64,000 nt of DNA, from the NCBI RefSeq assembly GCF_029784135.1, contig NC_073744.1, positions 31,627,380 to 31,691,379 on the forward strand, given 5' to 3'. The notes under the pieces were generated by a model. That model worked only from the letters and a program-made list of their open reading frames with translations, did no database searches and had not been told where the DNA came from. This stretch comes from Toxorhynchites rutilus septentrionalis. Taxonomy: Eukaryota > Arthropoda > Insecta > Diptera > Culicidae. The position numbers and the translations under genes are program-made. Positions 1-11,700 of the stretch are shown piece after piece (position 1 is the first letter of the stretch; every line of letters begins with the position of its first letter).

Positions 1-304
1 ATACCATTACATATGGTACATTCACACAGTAGCCATTTAGGCGTAAGGGTATTCTTTCTGTTCTTCCATTATCCAGTTGGACCACCGGACAGCGGAGACA
101 GTTGATTGATCATTGTTGAGTTATTTATAGAACAGTAGCCCGATGTGTCTGGCAGAGCAGAGCAGTTGTATGGATGAATCGATCTTATTTCGACCGTGGA
201 TCGATCTCCATCGCTGATGATTGTTGCGTGGACGTAGCTATTCTGTAACAACACAAAGATGGCCAATGAGGGCCCTGAGTTTTGAACTCATGATCGATCG
301 CTTA

Positions 305-493
305 CTAAGCGAACGCGCAACCAATGTGGCTACGGAGACCCCCTCCGGCGCACTTGAGGTGGTACATTTTCTCACACTTCCAGCAGGCGATTCTGCCGCT
401 GCGAGCTGATGTCGTGTAGCAAAGGTTTGCTTCGCACCTTTTAGCCATTCTAGCGTTGAAAGATATGTGTTGTTCGGAGAGGCTTTGCTTCAA
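305..493 (-). pseudogene. PHD-like zinc finger fragment
   Basis: The 62-residue frame has ordered metal-ligand-like residues: C20, C25, C37, C40, H45 and C48, then C59. The spacing C-x4-C-x11-C-x2-C-x4-H-x2-C resembles the first part of a PHD finger, and the stretch CEKMYHLKCAG resembles the helix after the His ligand. PHD fingers occur in chromatin proteins and near the start of some LTR retroelements, including BEL/Pao. The final Cys pair is missing because the frame stops soon after C59. No flanking coding sequence was found. It may be a retroelement remnant or chance. Confidence 0.25.
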
Positions 494-804
494 TAGAAAG
501 CAACAATGGCACCGTTTATCGCTTGTGGCGATGTAAACAGAGTCCGAAAATCAGAATTTATGATGATTTTGGCACGCAGATCACACTGTATGGTATTGCA
601 CACACGTTATCGGGAATCGCGTACTGCTTATTGCGGAATATTTATACGATGCGAAAAGATTTACACGGTTAAAACCGAATTTTTCGAACAGCGTTTAGAA
701 AAGGTTTGTTTATGCGGCAGATGTCACAGAATCGTCTGTTACTTTAGTTAGTTGTGGAGCTTCAAAAATAATGAATAAACTCGGCTTCGAGATCGATTTC
801 GAAA

Positions 805-960
805 GAGTATGCTAATGATGATGAGTTTTTGTGGAATATCAGGAAATGTATAAACAAAGTTGTAAAGTAAGAATTAGGACGACGAGTTTTAAGTATTCAA
901 AAAACAAGAAGTAATTATTTTCATTCAAAATATAACGATTTGAAACTGCCTTTGGGGTGT
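805..960. repeat. dispersed repeat fragment, partner at 52.05-52.21 kb
   Basis: The order of short blocks here (a segment with atcaggaaatgtat, then aaagtaagaattagg, then attttcattcaaa) recurs at about 52045-52205 with scattered changes. Both copies resemble the 3' portion of the Helitrons elsewhere in the window (the block before the gggcggga terminus). I infer old Helitron-derived fragments. Neither carries a recognisable terminus. Confidence 0.4.
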
Positions 961-1554
961 TAATCTGATAGGGTATCTTTCTTTCACGCCAACCTCAAGC
1001 TTTGATAAGTGTCGATAGGGTATCTTGAATAAAGCGAATCGCTCCGGAATATATAGATAATAAACATAAAATGATTAAACATTATACAAGTGCGGACTGG
1101 AGAGCTTTTTTATGTAGGCTATTATGACAATTCTCATTTCCATTTCCATTTCACCGCGAGTAGTCGGTTTTCCACCTTACTAAGTATAGAGCTAAGAAAA
1201 TTGTTTATATATAATTTTAAAAATATATTTAAAAAATCGGCTCCTTCAAACTTATGTAACTGAGCCTGTAAAAATAAACGAATTTAACAATAAAAAGTTA
1301 AAAAGTAAAAAATCAGGAAAAATCAGGATCATTTAAAAAAAGTCAGGGAAAATTAAGTGTTCGTCAGGATATCAGGGAACGTGTCAAAGAGTCTGGGAAA
1401 TCCTGAAAATCAGGAAGGTTGGCATCTCTGAACGGAAGAATTGTCAAACGGTCATTGTATTTTACATTTCCCTCTGAAATTATTGCATCTCTCTTGTTTA
1501 TGTAGTTCTCGAACCGCGTTCCTTCACCTCTAGTATCTGAAATGGCGATTATAC

Positions 1555-1925
1555 AGTTATTCAATTGTTCATCTCATAAACATAATATTCTAATCATTGT
1601 GATAGACGCGTAGAAATATTTCCTATCAATTGATGCAAACATCTTTCCGATCTGTTAAGAAATGTTCGAGTCATAAGCATTCGAAACACGGATAGGATTA
1701 GCACACAAATTGACAGAACAAATGTATGGGAAAAAAGGAAGTTCTTCCAGTTTTCATGAATTTAAACCGTTTAGAGATTAGCGAATTGTAGTGTATAGCA
1801 TATCAAATCTTAGAGAATTTCCGATTCGATTGGTATGCAAATCATGAGAATTCGTTCACAGTGAAAATAGCTGTTTTCTGATTTGGCACTCTTCCTGAAA
1901 GACGTAGTTCTACGTCAAAAAACCT
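1555..1925. repeat. dispersed repeat E, copy 1
   Basis: Positions 1555-1700 match 42714-42860 over about 145 bp (for example the shared block tagaaatatt then ctatcaattgatgcaaa). Both copies run on to a terminal palindrome, GACGTAG-TT-CTACGTC at 1901-1916 here and a variant at 42918-42933. Part of the tail (about 1820-1916) also recurs at about 57560-57700. This looks like a non-autonomous mobile element with a hairpin-type end. I cannot assign the superfamily. Confidence 0.5.
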
Positions 1926-4114
1926 TCAATAGTGTTTTAGCTCTGAACCTCAGCTGGTTCATCACTCATAACCGCCGAACGGAACTTATCGGCCTACCGG
2001 CTTATCATCACTATCTGGCGGAAACCGATAGATAGAGTTATCAGCAAACTTGTAGATTGAATTGAATGGTCCTTACGAGCATTCGAATCGAGAAAAAGTA
2101 CACATGTTGCTTTCTGTCCATCGTACCTCTCCATATTTCTCGACAAAAAAGTATATTTCACTAGCTTCATTCTCGGGGGGAGAAAACTCTTATCTGTCCA
2201 CACTACGACTGACGACGATAAGGCGCACTCAACCAGAGCGGACTGATCGAAGGGAAGTGCATTATTGAACAATTCATTCCCTGCACAGAGCGTGCAGTGA
2301 GTGTAATGATGGAATAGATCTCAGTCGAATGCAAACGGACAGGGCAGAAAAAAAACCTTTGAACAACAACATGTCAGATAAGATAAGCAACACCTCCACA
2401 CAAACACACAAATGAGCACTCTGGGACCTTTTGCTTATCACCCACAACCAGTGTCTGACCCGAGCAAACAGCGAAAAAAAAAGTGGCGATACCCAAGAGG
2501 TCGATTGATTTGGAATGACTTTGTTGTTTGGCCATAGTTTACAGACGATGGCGTACAGAAGCACACACACACATACACACCCGAGCGTGTTCATTTGCAT
2601 GTGGGAAGGGGTAGAGTTACACACCTGTCTACGGTAAGTTGTGAACGTTTTTCGTTCTGTTCGATTTGTTTTGCTTGTAGGTAATTCCCCTCGGCAAATG
2701 CTCGTGCAAATCTTGTTCATCTGATGGGACGGGAAGTCAAATAGAAGGGAGAGTGGTCTGTGGTCTGGTAGCGACAAAGTAAGTTATTTTTATTATAATG
2801 GCGTGATTGCGGGCTGTAAAGGCAGAGGATAATTACACACGGGAGACTGATCAGTGCCGGTTTATTGGTATGCTGAAGTGCTGACAATTATGACAACGAT
2901 AATAATGACAATCGCGTGATACTCAACGGGAGATTGATTTGGGCAGTTAACTGAACAGAACGAGGCAGTAAATCATAATTATTTATTTGATGGCGAATGT
3001 CCAGCATTCGTGATTATCAAGGTGAATCCGATCGCACTGTTGTTTCGGAAGTGCAACGATGAACAGCATAAATTTGACCACTGACATACATTCGAAGCAT
3101 CGGTTCGGTTCGTTGTGCTATTTTGACCCATAAAACTGGTTGTTATTTTGTTTCTTATTAACTGATAGAAACTGGTTTTCTACCAAACGAAAGTGAAATG
3201 GTTCACAATTCTCACGCTAATGCCAACCACTGCTCTAAGGGTGACATCTGGCGCTCGTATTTTTGGTTGCTCTTTAGTTTAGATCATTCGGGATACCACT
3301 CTGTTGCAATATGATGAGCAACATTTAGGTGTTGATCACACGAATTCATCAATGCAAATTATGCAAGAAGAATTTTGTTTTGTTGAATTGCTTTTTTTTT
3401 CAATACAACTCACCACTTTAACACGTTGAGCCCAGGCCAAAATAGGGGACCGACAATGAATTTTTAGTCTGGTCCGTGTCGGTCTCAGAAAATTGATAAT
3501 GGACTTTTCCAAATATCATTTTGTAACTTTGTTGTTGCCGTTCCCAATGCCGACGCGGGGCTTAACGTGTTAATAGGTAGAAACTGCCGGTAACATTCGA
3601 GTATGGCATTGAGAAAGGTGTCTAATTGGAAAAGTTTCCGAATCGGCGCGATATTTTCAAAATATCAAGATCAACTAATGAAATAGTATTTGGATTTCAC
3701 ACAAAACTATTTTTATTAGTTTGTTGTTGAACTTTTCACTTCCACTTCGCTCGGTTGATATTCTGAATGTTCTATCTTCCCCGTGGACATTTCGAGATGA
3801 TTGTTGAGCGCAGCATACATTTTACTCTCACGTTGCCTTTCGCTAGTGTCTTCGTCTAGTTCAATGGTATCTCTCACTCTGCGGGTATGGGTCCTCACCC
3901 TAACGTTGACAGAATGGAATATTCATCGAGCCCTCGCCATCCGCTTAAGACAGAAGCTCCTTCATGATCCAGGTATTGGAATCAGTACAGGCCTAAGTCT
4001 CACAATGTGGTCATGATCCCTTATGCTCTAGATCCAGTAGTTCAAGGTTGAAACGTAAAAATTCGAACACACTCACACATCTATTCCATAAGAATCGGGT
4101 GGAGAGCAGGGTTG

Positions 4115-4192
4115 CCATAATAAAATCTGTGTTTTTGGTCTGAAAAAATCTTTTCATCTTAGTTTTTTCTCAAAAAATCTGTATTGAATTTA
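4115..4192 (+). repeat. direct repeat flanking pogo-like element, left copy
   Basis: A segment of about 75 bp starting cataataaaatctgtgttttt recurs in the same orientation at about 7849-7940. The two copies bracket the pogo-like element but lie outside its termini. Similar 'aaaatctgt' blocks also occur near 14610-14650, so this is a dispersed repeat rather than a long terminal repeat of one element. Confidence 0.55.
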
Positions 4193-4311
4193 TTAGTCCA
4201 ATTATGAAGCATAATCTTAACTTCAGCATCATTGTTTGATATTGATTTGACGAGATATTGATGGTATTGATGGGTTTCAACTAGCGAATTAATAGAGTCA
4301 ACAAGCACATA

Positions 4312-7300
4312 CAGGTCGGACTCGATTATCCAGGATTCGATTATCTGGAATTTTAGACTCGATTATCCGGAGTATTTTATTTTTAATTTTCGGAAATTTT
4401 GAATAATTTGTATAATAATTCCATACTGAATAGCTAATATGGGTAACAAATGAAAGGGCTTGACTAGTGGAATACAGTTATTTATGAAAAATGCAAATCC
4501 AAGATGGCGGCCACTACAAAATGGCGGATTACATATTTTCTCAAAACACCATCAATATGGATAGCAAATAAAAGAGATTGACTGGTAGTTATTTTTGAAA
4601 AAATGCAAATCCAAAATGGCCACCACTACAAGATGGCGTCATATATATTTTTTTCACAACCGCATCAATATGGGTATCAGATGAAAGGGCTTGACTAGTA
4701 GAATACAGTTATTTGTAAAAAAAAAATGCAAATACAAGATGGTGCCCACTACAAAATGGCGGAGAACATATTGTCTCAGAACCCCATCTATATGGGTATC
4801 AAATGAAAGGGTGTGGCTAGTACAGGGAAACTTCGATATAACGTACCCTCGTTATAACGTACCCTCGATATAACGTCACTCGATATAACGTACATTTTAC
4901 CTCGATATAACGTACACCTTTTCAAAGTGCAAAGGAAATTTTTTTTCAATATTTTTTTTCTGATAGAACAATGAATTATCTGTATTGTGATGCTAAAACA
5001 AGTTTTGTACCTTCAATCAATCTCGAAATACAGCTGGTTTTGTGATTGCAGATTCTAAATGAATCAAGCTTTAATCAACAGTACGAAGGGAAACATCATG
5101 GGAAAGGCTGGCTTCGTCTTCTGATTGAAGTTATTCATTAACTTAACTAAAACAGCAACACAATAATGTATTATAGACTACGTTTGTGAGTACTTTATTA
5201 TGCTTCGATATAACGTACAATCTGATACAACGTACAATTTTGAAAGTGATATGTACGTTATATCGAAGTTTACCTGTAGAACACAGTCATTTATGAAAAA
5301 TGCAAATCAAAAATGGCCGCCATCACAAAATGGCGCCATATTTTTTTTCCAAAGCCCCATCAATATGGGTATCAAATGAAAGTGCTCGACTGGCAGAACA
5401 CAGTAGATCATGAAAAATCCAAATCCAAGATGACCGTAGTTCCCAAATAAACAATTACTTTTCAATAGTTTCATTCAGCTTGCACTGTTTGTATGTAAGT
5501 TTGAGTGTTTGTAGGGTTGTCCCACATTAATAGAAAATTGACCCCGTTCCTGTTGACTGATTGATCTAAAATTTGGAGGACATCTTTAATTCTACTGTCA
5601 TAATAAAACTGCGTACTCCATGATCTTGAAAAATTCGATTTGGCCGCCGCTAGAAAATGGCTGAATGGCTTGTCTTGGAGAATACACTACACTATGAACA
5701 ACATAAATTCGAAAAGGTCACCGCCACTGAATTTTTGACTATGTATTTTTTTGCAATCTCCTCAATATTGGTATAAAACGATTTGACTAATAGAATACAG
5801 TACATCATCAAAATATTCCGAAGAAAGTTAGGTAAGAGATAAAAATTTTGAAAATAATAATTTTTTGAATGGTTTTAATGTAGAGAAATATACTAATGAT
5901 ACAGATAATTTACTAGAAACTACTAGAAAATACTACTAGAAAACTAGAAAATAAAATAAGCAAAAAAAATACTTTTTAAGTTAAACGGTTTAATGTACCA
6001 AAAGCTAGAAAATAATTAGACAAGTAGCAGTTAGTAGTTATCACATCCGTTCCTTCATTGATCTAGGACAATGATGAGACTTAAATAAAAACTGTGGATA
6101 ATAGAAATCCAACGTTTTTTTCTTACCTAATTTTCTTCGGAATATTTTCACGATGTACTGTATTCTATTAGTCAAATCATTTCATTTGATACCGATATTG
6201 AGGGGGTTGCAAAATATACATAGTCGACCAAATAGTGGTGGCGACCTTTTTGAATTTATGTTGTTTATTATGTTTCGTGCTCTCTAAGTCAAGTCATTCA
6301 GCCATTTTTAGCGACGGTCAAATTTAATTTCCAAGAGTTTTAAATGTCGGAGTAGAATTAAAGGTGTCTTCCAGATTTCAGATCAATCAGTCAAGAGGAA
6401 CGGGGTCAATTTTCTGTTAATATGGGACAACCCTACAAACATTCAAACATACATACAAACAGGTCAAGATGAATGAAATCTTTCGAAAACGTCATTAGTT
6501 GTTTGGGGATTGCGGCCATCTTGAAATTGGGATTTTCATGATCTGCTATGTTCTACTAGTCGAGAACTTTCTTCTGATACCCATATTGATGAGGTTTTGA
6601 AAAAAAAAATATGGCGCCATTTTGTGGTGGCAGCAGATTTGGATTTGCATTTTTCGTAAATAACTGTATTCTACTAGTCAATCCCTTTAATTTGATATAC
6701 ATATTGATGGGGTTCTGAGAAAATGTGTAATCCGCCATTTTGTAGCGACCGCCATCTTGGATTTACATTCTTCATGAATAACTGTGTTCTACTAGTCAAG
6801 CCCTTTCATTTGATACCCACATTGAAGCGGTTCTGAGAAAATATGTAATCCGCCATTTTATAGCAGTCGCCATCTTTGATTTACATTTTCCATAAATAAT
6901 TGTGTTCTACTGGTCAAGTCCTTCCAATATTTTGGGAAATTCCAATATTTTGGGAAAACCCATAATGATGGGATTTTGAGGAAATATGTACATAATCTGC
7001 CATTTTGTAGCGGTCGCCATCTTGGATTTTCAAGATCACGGAATACGCAGTTTTATAATGACACCAGAGGTAAAGATGTGTTCTAAATTTCAGATCAATC
7101 ATACAGAAGGGGGTTAAATTTTTATTAATGTGCTACAGACAAAGTTACAAAGTTACAAAGTCACAAACATACAAACGGGTCAACCTAGATAAACCGTTTG
7201 ATAAATAAATGCAAATCATAATTATATTATGTTTACCGAGAGAAAATTGGTTTATTTTTGACTCGATTATCCGGAGTGAAAAAAATCAATACTTCGGATA

Positions 7301-7315
7301 ATCGAGCCTGATCTG
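4312..7315. mobile_element. pogo/Tigger-like non-autonomous element with mirrored arms
   Basis: The element starts caggtcggactcgattatcc at 4312 and ends with the imperfect inverse at 7315. Each end is flanked by TA, the Tc1/mariner/pogo target duplication. The motif actcgattatccgga recurs just inside both ends. There is no transposase. The interior is a giant imperfect palindrome: the left arm (about 4440-5837) and right arm (about 6121-7250) are inverted copies separated by about 280 bp. Both arms contain tandem units of about 110 bp with the cores 'aagatggcggccactacaaaatggcgg' split between neighbouring blocks. A second element sits at 4823-5276. A single arm also occurs at 53797-54850. Confidence 0.75.
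4823..5276. mobile_element. 454-bp pogo-like MITE nested in the larger element
   Basis: It starts cagggaaacttcgatataac and ends gttatatcgaagtttacctg, inverted repeats of about 24 bp, flanked by TA on both sides (4821-4822 and 5277-5278). The block cgatataacgtac recurs several times inside both ends. There is no coding capacity. It interrupts one of the tandem units of the surrounding element, so it inserted later. The CAG...CTG termini plus TA duplication fit pogo/Tigger, which is known family biology. Confidence 0.8.
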
Positions 7316-8700
7316 TACAAAGTAGTAAAAATATAATGCTTCATAAAAAAAATGAACAGGGTTATTATAAAAAGAAATATAAGCTTAACACAAAAATGAC
7401 CTGATTCTAATGAAGTAATAGGAAGCATAATAAGATAACAACTAAGAAACTGGAGAACTACCAACGTTTGAATAAGGGCATATAGTTGCTTAGGATATGC
7501 TAAGGATACGATCAGATTCTGATAAAATTTTCTCACTCTTCATAGCTTATTCGGGTATGTTTTTATTCAAATTTACAAATATCTTGTGGCCTCTTCAGAT
7601 GCTGTCAAAATCTGATCCTGATACTTTAGATCCATACTTAGATCAATAATCCATAGAATCATCAAGTCGTTCAAATTAATCGAAGTACGTTTCTCTGTAT
7701 GGTTTCGGTTATAATTGAAATTCTCTTAGTTACATTTAACGACAAATTCCAGTGAGGACCTTTTTTTTGCGGACGAATTCAAAGTTTCCAATGGTGTGAA
7801 CTTCAGTATTTCCTGAATTGTATTAATTTAATTGGTTCATTTTTTGGTTCATAATAAAATCTGTGTTTTTGGTCTCAAAAAATCTTTTTATCTGTGTTTT
7901 TTTCTCAGAAAATCTGTATCGAAATCTGTATTTACTCTTTGCGGTCATTTGTCTGCTCTCAGCCACCACAGAAAGAAGTATACTAATATTATAATTTATT
8001 CAACAATGTATCTGTTCACACTTTTTTAAACGAATTTTTATGTCCCGTGAACTTACTCACGAACCAAAACGGTGCTACTATGAGTAATAGATAACGGTAC
8101 TCAGTAAAAACAAAAGTTGTCATCGGAGCTCAGGGAAAGAATTAATGGAAAATTCAATATATTGCGGCACTGTATAGATGTAAAGAGCATTGTTTTGTAT
8201 GTTCAAACAGAAAGATAAAAGGCGAAAAACGATAAACTAATTATTTCGGTGATACATGCGGCAGATGTCATAAGAATTATAGCAAATATTTTTCAATCAT
8301 GAATATCAAAACATTGTTTAGTAAATCAAAAATACTCATGTTTCGTCATTCGTCGATTTCATTTGGAATTGCTCCTACGCAGAAGTCATGGAAGATATTA
8401 CTCGTTGCAGATGAGATTGATACGCTATTCTTTTACAGCTACCTTCTTCATCACGATTATTTTTATCGTGGACTCTAAATTGCAGATTCCACATTAAGTC
8501 CTAGATTTTAAATTCCATTTCCAAAAAAGCAGGATTTTGATATTCAGATGCTGATTGCACAATCAGATTTTATATGTTTGATCATAAACATGGAAACATT
8601 CCAAGCCCCATATCTAACAAGGAAATTTCCAAATTTCATTGTTAGATATGGGGCTTCGGACGAATTATCAAATATCAAGGACCGAATTAATAAGTTTACA
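7316..8700. other. AT-rich spacer without a gene
   Basis: No gene is visible. The stretch contains the right copy of the direct repeat (about 7849-7940) and a 52-bp palindrome (8604-8655). Nearby are scattered short variants of 'aagattt' and 'agattc' that resemble degenerate forms of the satellite unit that follows. Confidence 0.5.
8604..8655. repeat. near-perfect 52-bp palindrome
   Basis: The left arm 8604-8628 (agccccatatctaacaa then ggaaattt) is the inverse of 8631-8655 with one mismatch in 25 positions and a 2-base centre (cc). Such a short centre favours a cruciform or a hairpin in single-stranded DNA rather than a microRNA precursor. It lies about 50 bp before the satellite begins. Confidence 0.75.
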
Positions 8701-11700
8701 GATTCAAGATTTAAGATTTAAGATTTAAGATTTAAGATTTAAGATTTAAGATTTAAGATTTAAGATTTAAGATTTAAGATTTAAGATTTAAGATTTAAGA
8801 TTTAAGATTTAAGATTTAAGATTTAAGATTTAAGATTTAAGATTTAAGATTTAAGATTTAAGATTTAAGATTTAAGATTTAAGATTTAAGATTTAAGATT
8901 TAAGATTTAAGATTTAAGATTTAAGATTTAAGATTTAAGATTTAAGATTTAAGATTTAAGATTTAAGATTTAAGATTTAATTAAGATTTAAGATTTAAGA
9001 TTTAAGATTTAAGATTTAAGATTTAAGATTTAAGATTTAAGATTTAAGATTTAAGATTTAAGATTTAAGATTTAAGATTTAAGATTTAAGATTTAAGATT
9101 TAAGATTTAAGATTTAAGATTTAAGATTTAAGATTTAAGATTTAAGATTTAAGATTTAAGATTTAAGATTTAAGATTTAAGATTTAAGATCAGATTTAAG
9201 ATTTCAGATTTAAGATTTAAGATTTAAGATTTAAGATTTAAGATTTAAGATTTAAGATTTAAGCTTTATGATTTAAGATTTAAGATTTAAGATTTAAGAT
9301 TTAAGATTTAAGATTTAAGATTTAAGATTTAAGATTTAAGATTTAAGATTTAAGATTTAAGATTTAAGATTTAAGATTTAAGATTTAAGATTTAAGATTT
9401 AAGATTTAAGATTTAAGATTTAAGATTTAAGATTTAAGATTTAAGATTTAAGATTTAAGATTTAAGATTTAAGATTTAAGATTTAAGATTTAAGATTTAA
9501 GATTTAAGATTTAAGATTTAAGATTTAAGATTTAAGATTTAAGATTTAAGATTTAAGATTTAAGATTTAAGATTTAAGATTTAAGATTTAAGATTTAAGA
9601 TTTAAGATTTAAGATTTAAGATTTAAGATTTAAGATTTAAGATTTAAGATTTAAGATTTAAGATTTAAGATTTAAGATTTAAGATTTAAGATTTAAGATT
9701 TAAGATTTAAGATTTAAGATTTAAGATTTAAGATTTAAGATTTAAGATTTAAGATTTAAGATTTAAGATTTAAGATTTAAGATTTAAGATTTAAGATTTA
9801 AGATTTAAGATCAGATTTAAGATTTAAGATTTAAGATTTAAGATTTAAGATTTAAGATTTAAGATTTAAGATTTAAGATTTAAGATTTAAGATTTAAGAT
9901 TTAAGATTTAAGATTTAAGATTTAAGATTTAAGATTTAAGATTTAAGATTTAAGATTTAAGATTTAAGATTTAAGATTTAAGATTTAAGATTTAAGATTT
10001 AAGATTTAAGATTTAAGATTTAAGATTTAAGATTTAAGATTTAAGATTTAAGATTTAAGATTTAAGATTTAAGATTTAAGATTTAAGATATAAGATTTAA
10101 GATTTAAGATTTAAGATTTAAGATTTAAGATTTAAGATTTAAGATTTAAGATTTAAGATTTAAGATTTAAGATTTAAGATTTAAGATTTAAGATTTAAGA
10201 TTTAAGATTTAAGATTTAAGATTTAAGATTTAAGATTTAAGATTTAAGATTTAAGATTTAAGATTTAAGATTTAAGATTTAAGATTTAAGATTTAAGATT
10301 TAAGATTTAAGATCAGATTTAAGATTTAAGATTTAAGATTTAAGATTTAAGATTTAAGATTTAAGATTTAAGATTTAAGATTTAAGATTTAAGATTTAAG
10401 ATTTAAGATTTAAGATTTAAGATTTAAGATTTAAGATTTAAGATTTAAGATTTAAGATTTAAGATTTAAGATTTAAGATTTAAGATCAGATTTAAGATTT
10501 AAGATTTAAGATTTAAGATTTAAGATTTAAGATTTAAGATTTAAGATTTAAGATTTAAGATTTAAGATTTAAGATTTAAGATTTAAGATTTAAGATTTAA
10601 GATTTAAGATTTAAGATTTAAGATTTAAGATTTAAGATTTAAGATTTAAGATTTAAGATTTAAGATTTAAGATTTAAGATTTAAGATTTAAGATTTAAGA
10701 TTTAAGATTTAAGATTTAAGATTTAAGATTTAAGATTTAAGATTTAAGATTTAAGATTTAAGATTTAAGATTTAAGATTTAAGATTTAAGATTTAAGATT
10801 TAAGATTTAAGATTTAAGATTTAAGATTTAAGATTTAAGATTTAAGATTTAAGATTTAAGATTTAAGATTTAAGATTTAAGATTTAAGATTTAAGATTTA
10901 AGATTTAAGATTTAAGATTTAAGATTTAAGATTTAAGATTTAAGATTTAAGATTTAAGATTTAAGATTTAAGATTTAAGATTTAAGATTTAAGATTTAAG
11001 ATTTAAGATTTAAGATTTAAGATTTAAGATTTAAGATTTAAGATTTAAGATTTAAGATTTAAGATTTAAGATCAGATTTAAGATTTAAGATTTAAGATTT
11101 AAGATTTAAGATTTAAGATTTAAGATTTAAGATTTAAGATTTAAGATTTAAGATTTAAGATTTAAGATTTAAGATTTAAGATTTAAGATTTAAGATTTAA
11201 GATTTAAGATTTAAGATCAGATTTAAGATTTAAGATTTAAGATTTAAGATTTAAGATTTAAGATTTAAGATTTAAGATTTAAGATTTAAGATTTAAGATT
11301 TAAGATTTAAGATTTAAGATTTAAGATTTAAGATTTAAGATTTAAGATTTAAGATTTAAGATTTAAGATTTAAGATTTAAGATTTAAGATTTAAGATTTA
11401 AGATTTAAGATTTAAGATTTAAGATTTAAGATTTAAGATTTAAGATTTAAGATCAGATTTAAGATTTAAGATTTAAGATTTAAGATTTAAGATTTAAGAT
11501 TTAAGATTTAAGATTTAAGATTTAAGATTTAAGATTTAAGATTTAAGATTTAAGATTTAAGATTTAAGATTTAAGATTTAAGATTTAAGATTTAAGATTT
11601 AAGATTTAAGATTTAAGATTTAAGATTTAAGATTTAAGATTTAAGATTTAAGATTTAAGATTTAAGATATAAGATTTAAGATTTAAGATTTAAGATTTAA

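Larger units (their letters stand above)
1..4110. other. gene-poor flank, no convincing gene
   Basis: I see no supported gene in this stretch. It holds low-complexity CA runs (about 2390-2600), two short dispersed-repeat fragments listed separately, and one weak zinc-finger-like fragment. Open frames across 2060-2780 have simple-repeat composition (alternating Cys/Val from CA runs) and no domain I recognise. UTRs or distal regulatory DNA cannot be excluded from sequence alone. Confidence 0.5.

Noticed and set aside
2274..2777. 167-codon minus-strand open frame
   Set aside because: It is driven by CA-repeat sequence giving alternating Cys/Val, with no domain or splice context.
4115..7940. LTR retrotransposon bounded by the ~75-bp direct repeats
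   Set aside because: The repeats are too short, there is no gag/pol, and related blocks occur alone elsewhere; the sequence between is better explained as a pogo-like element.
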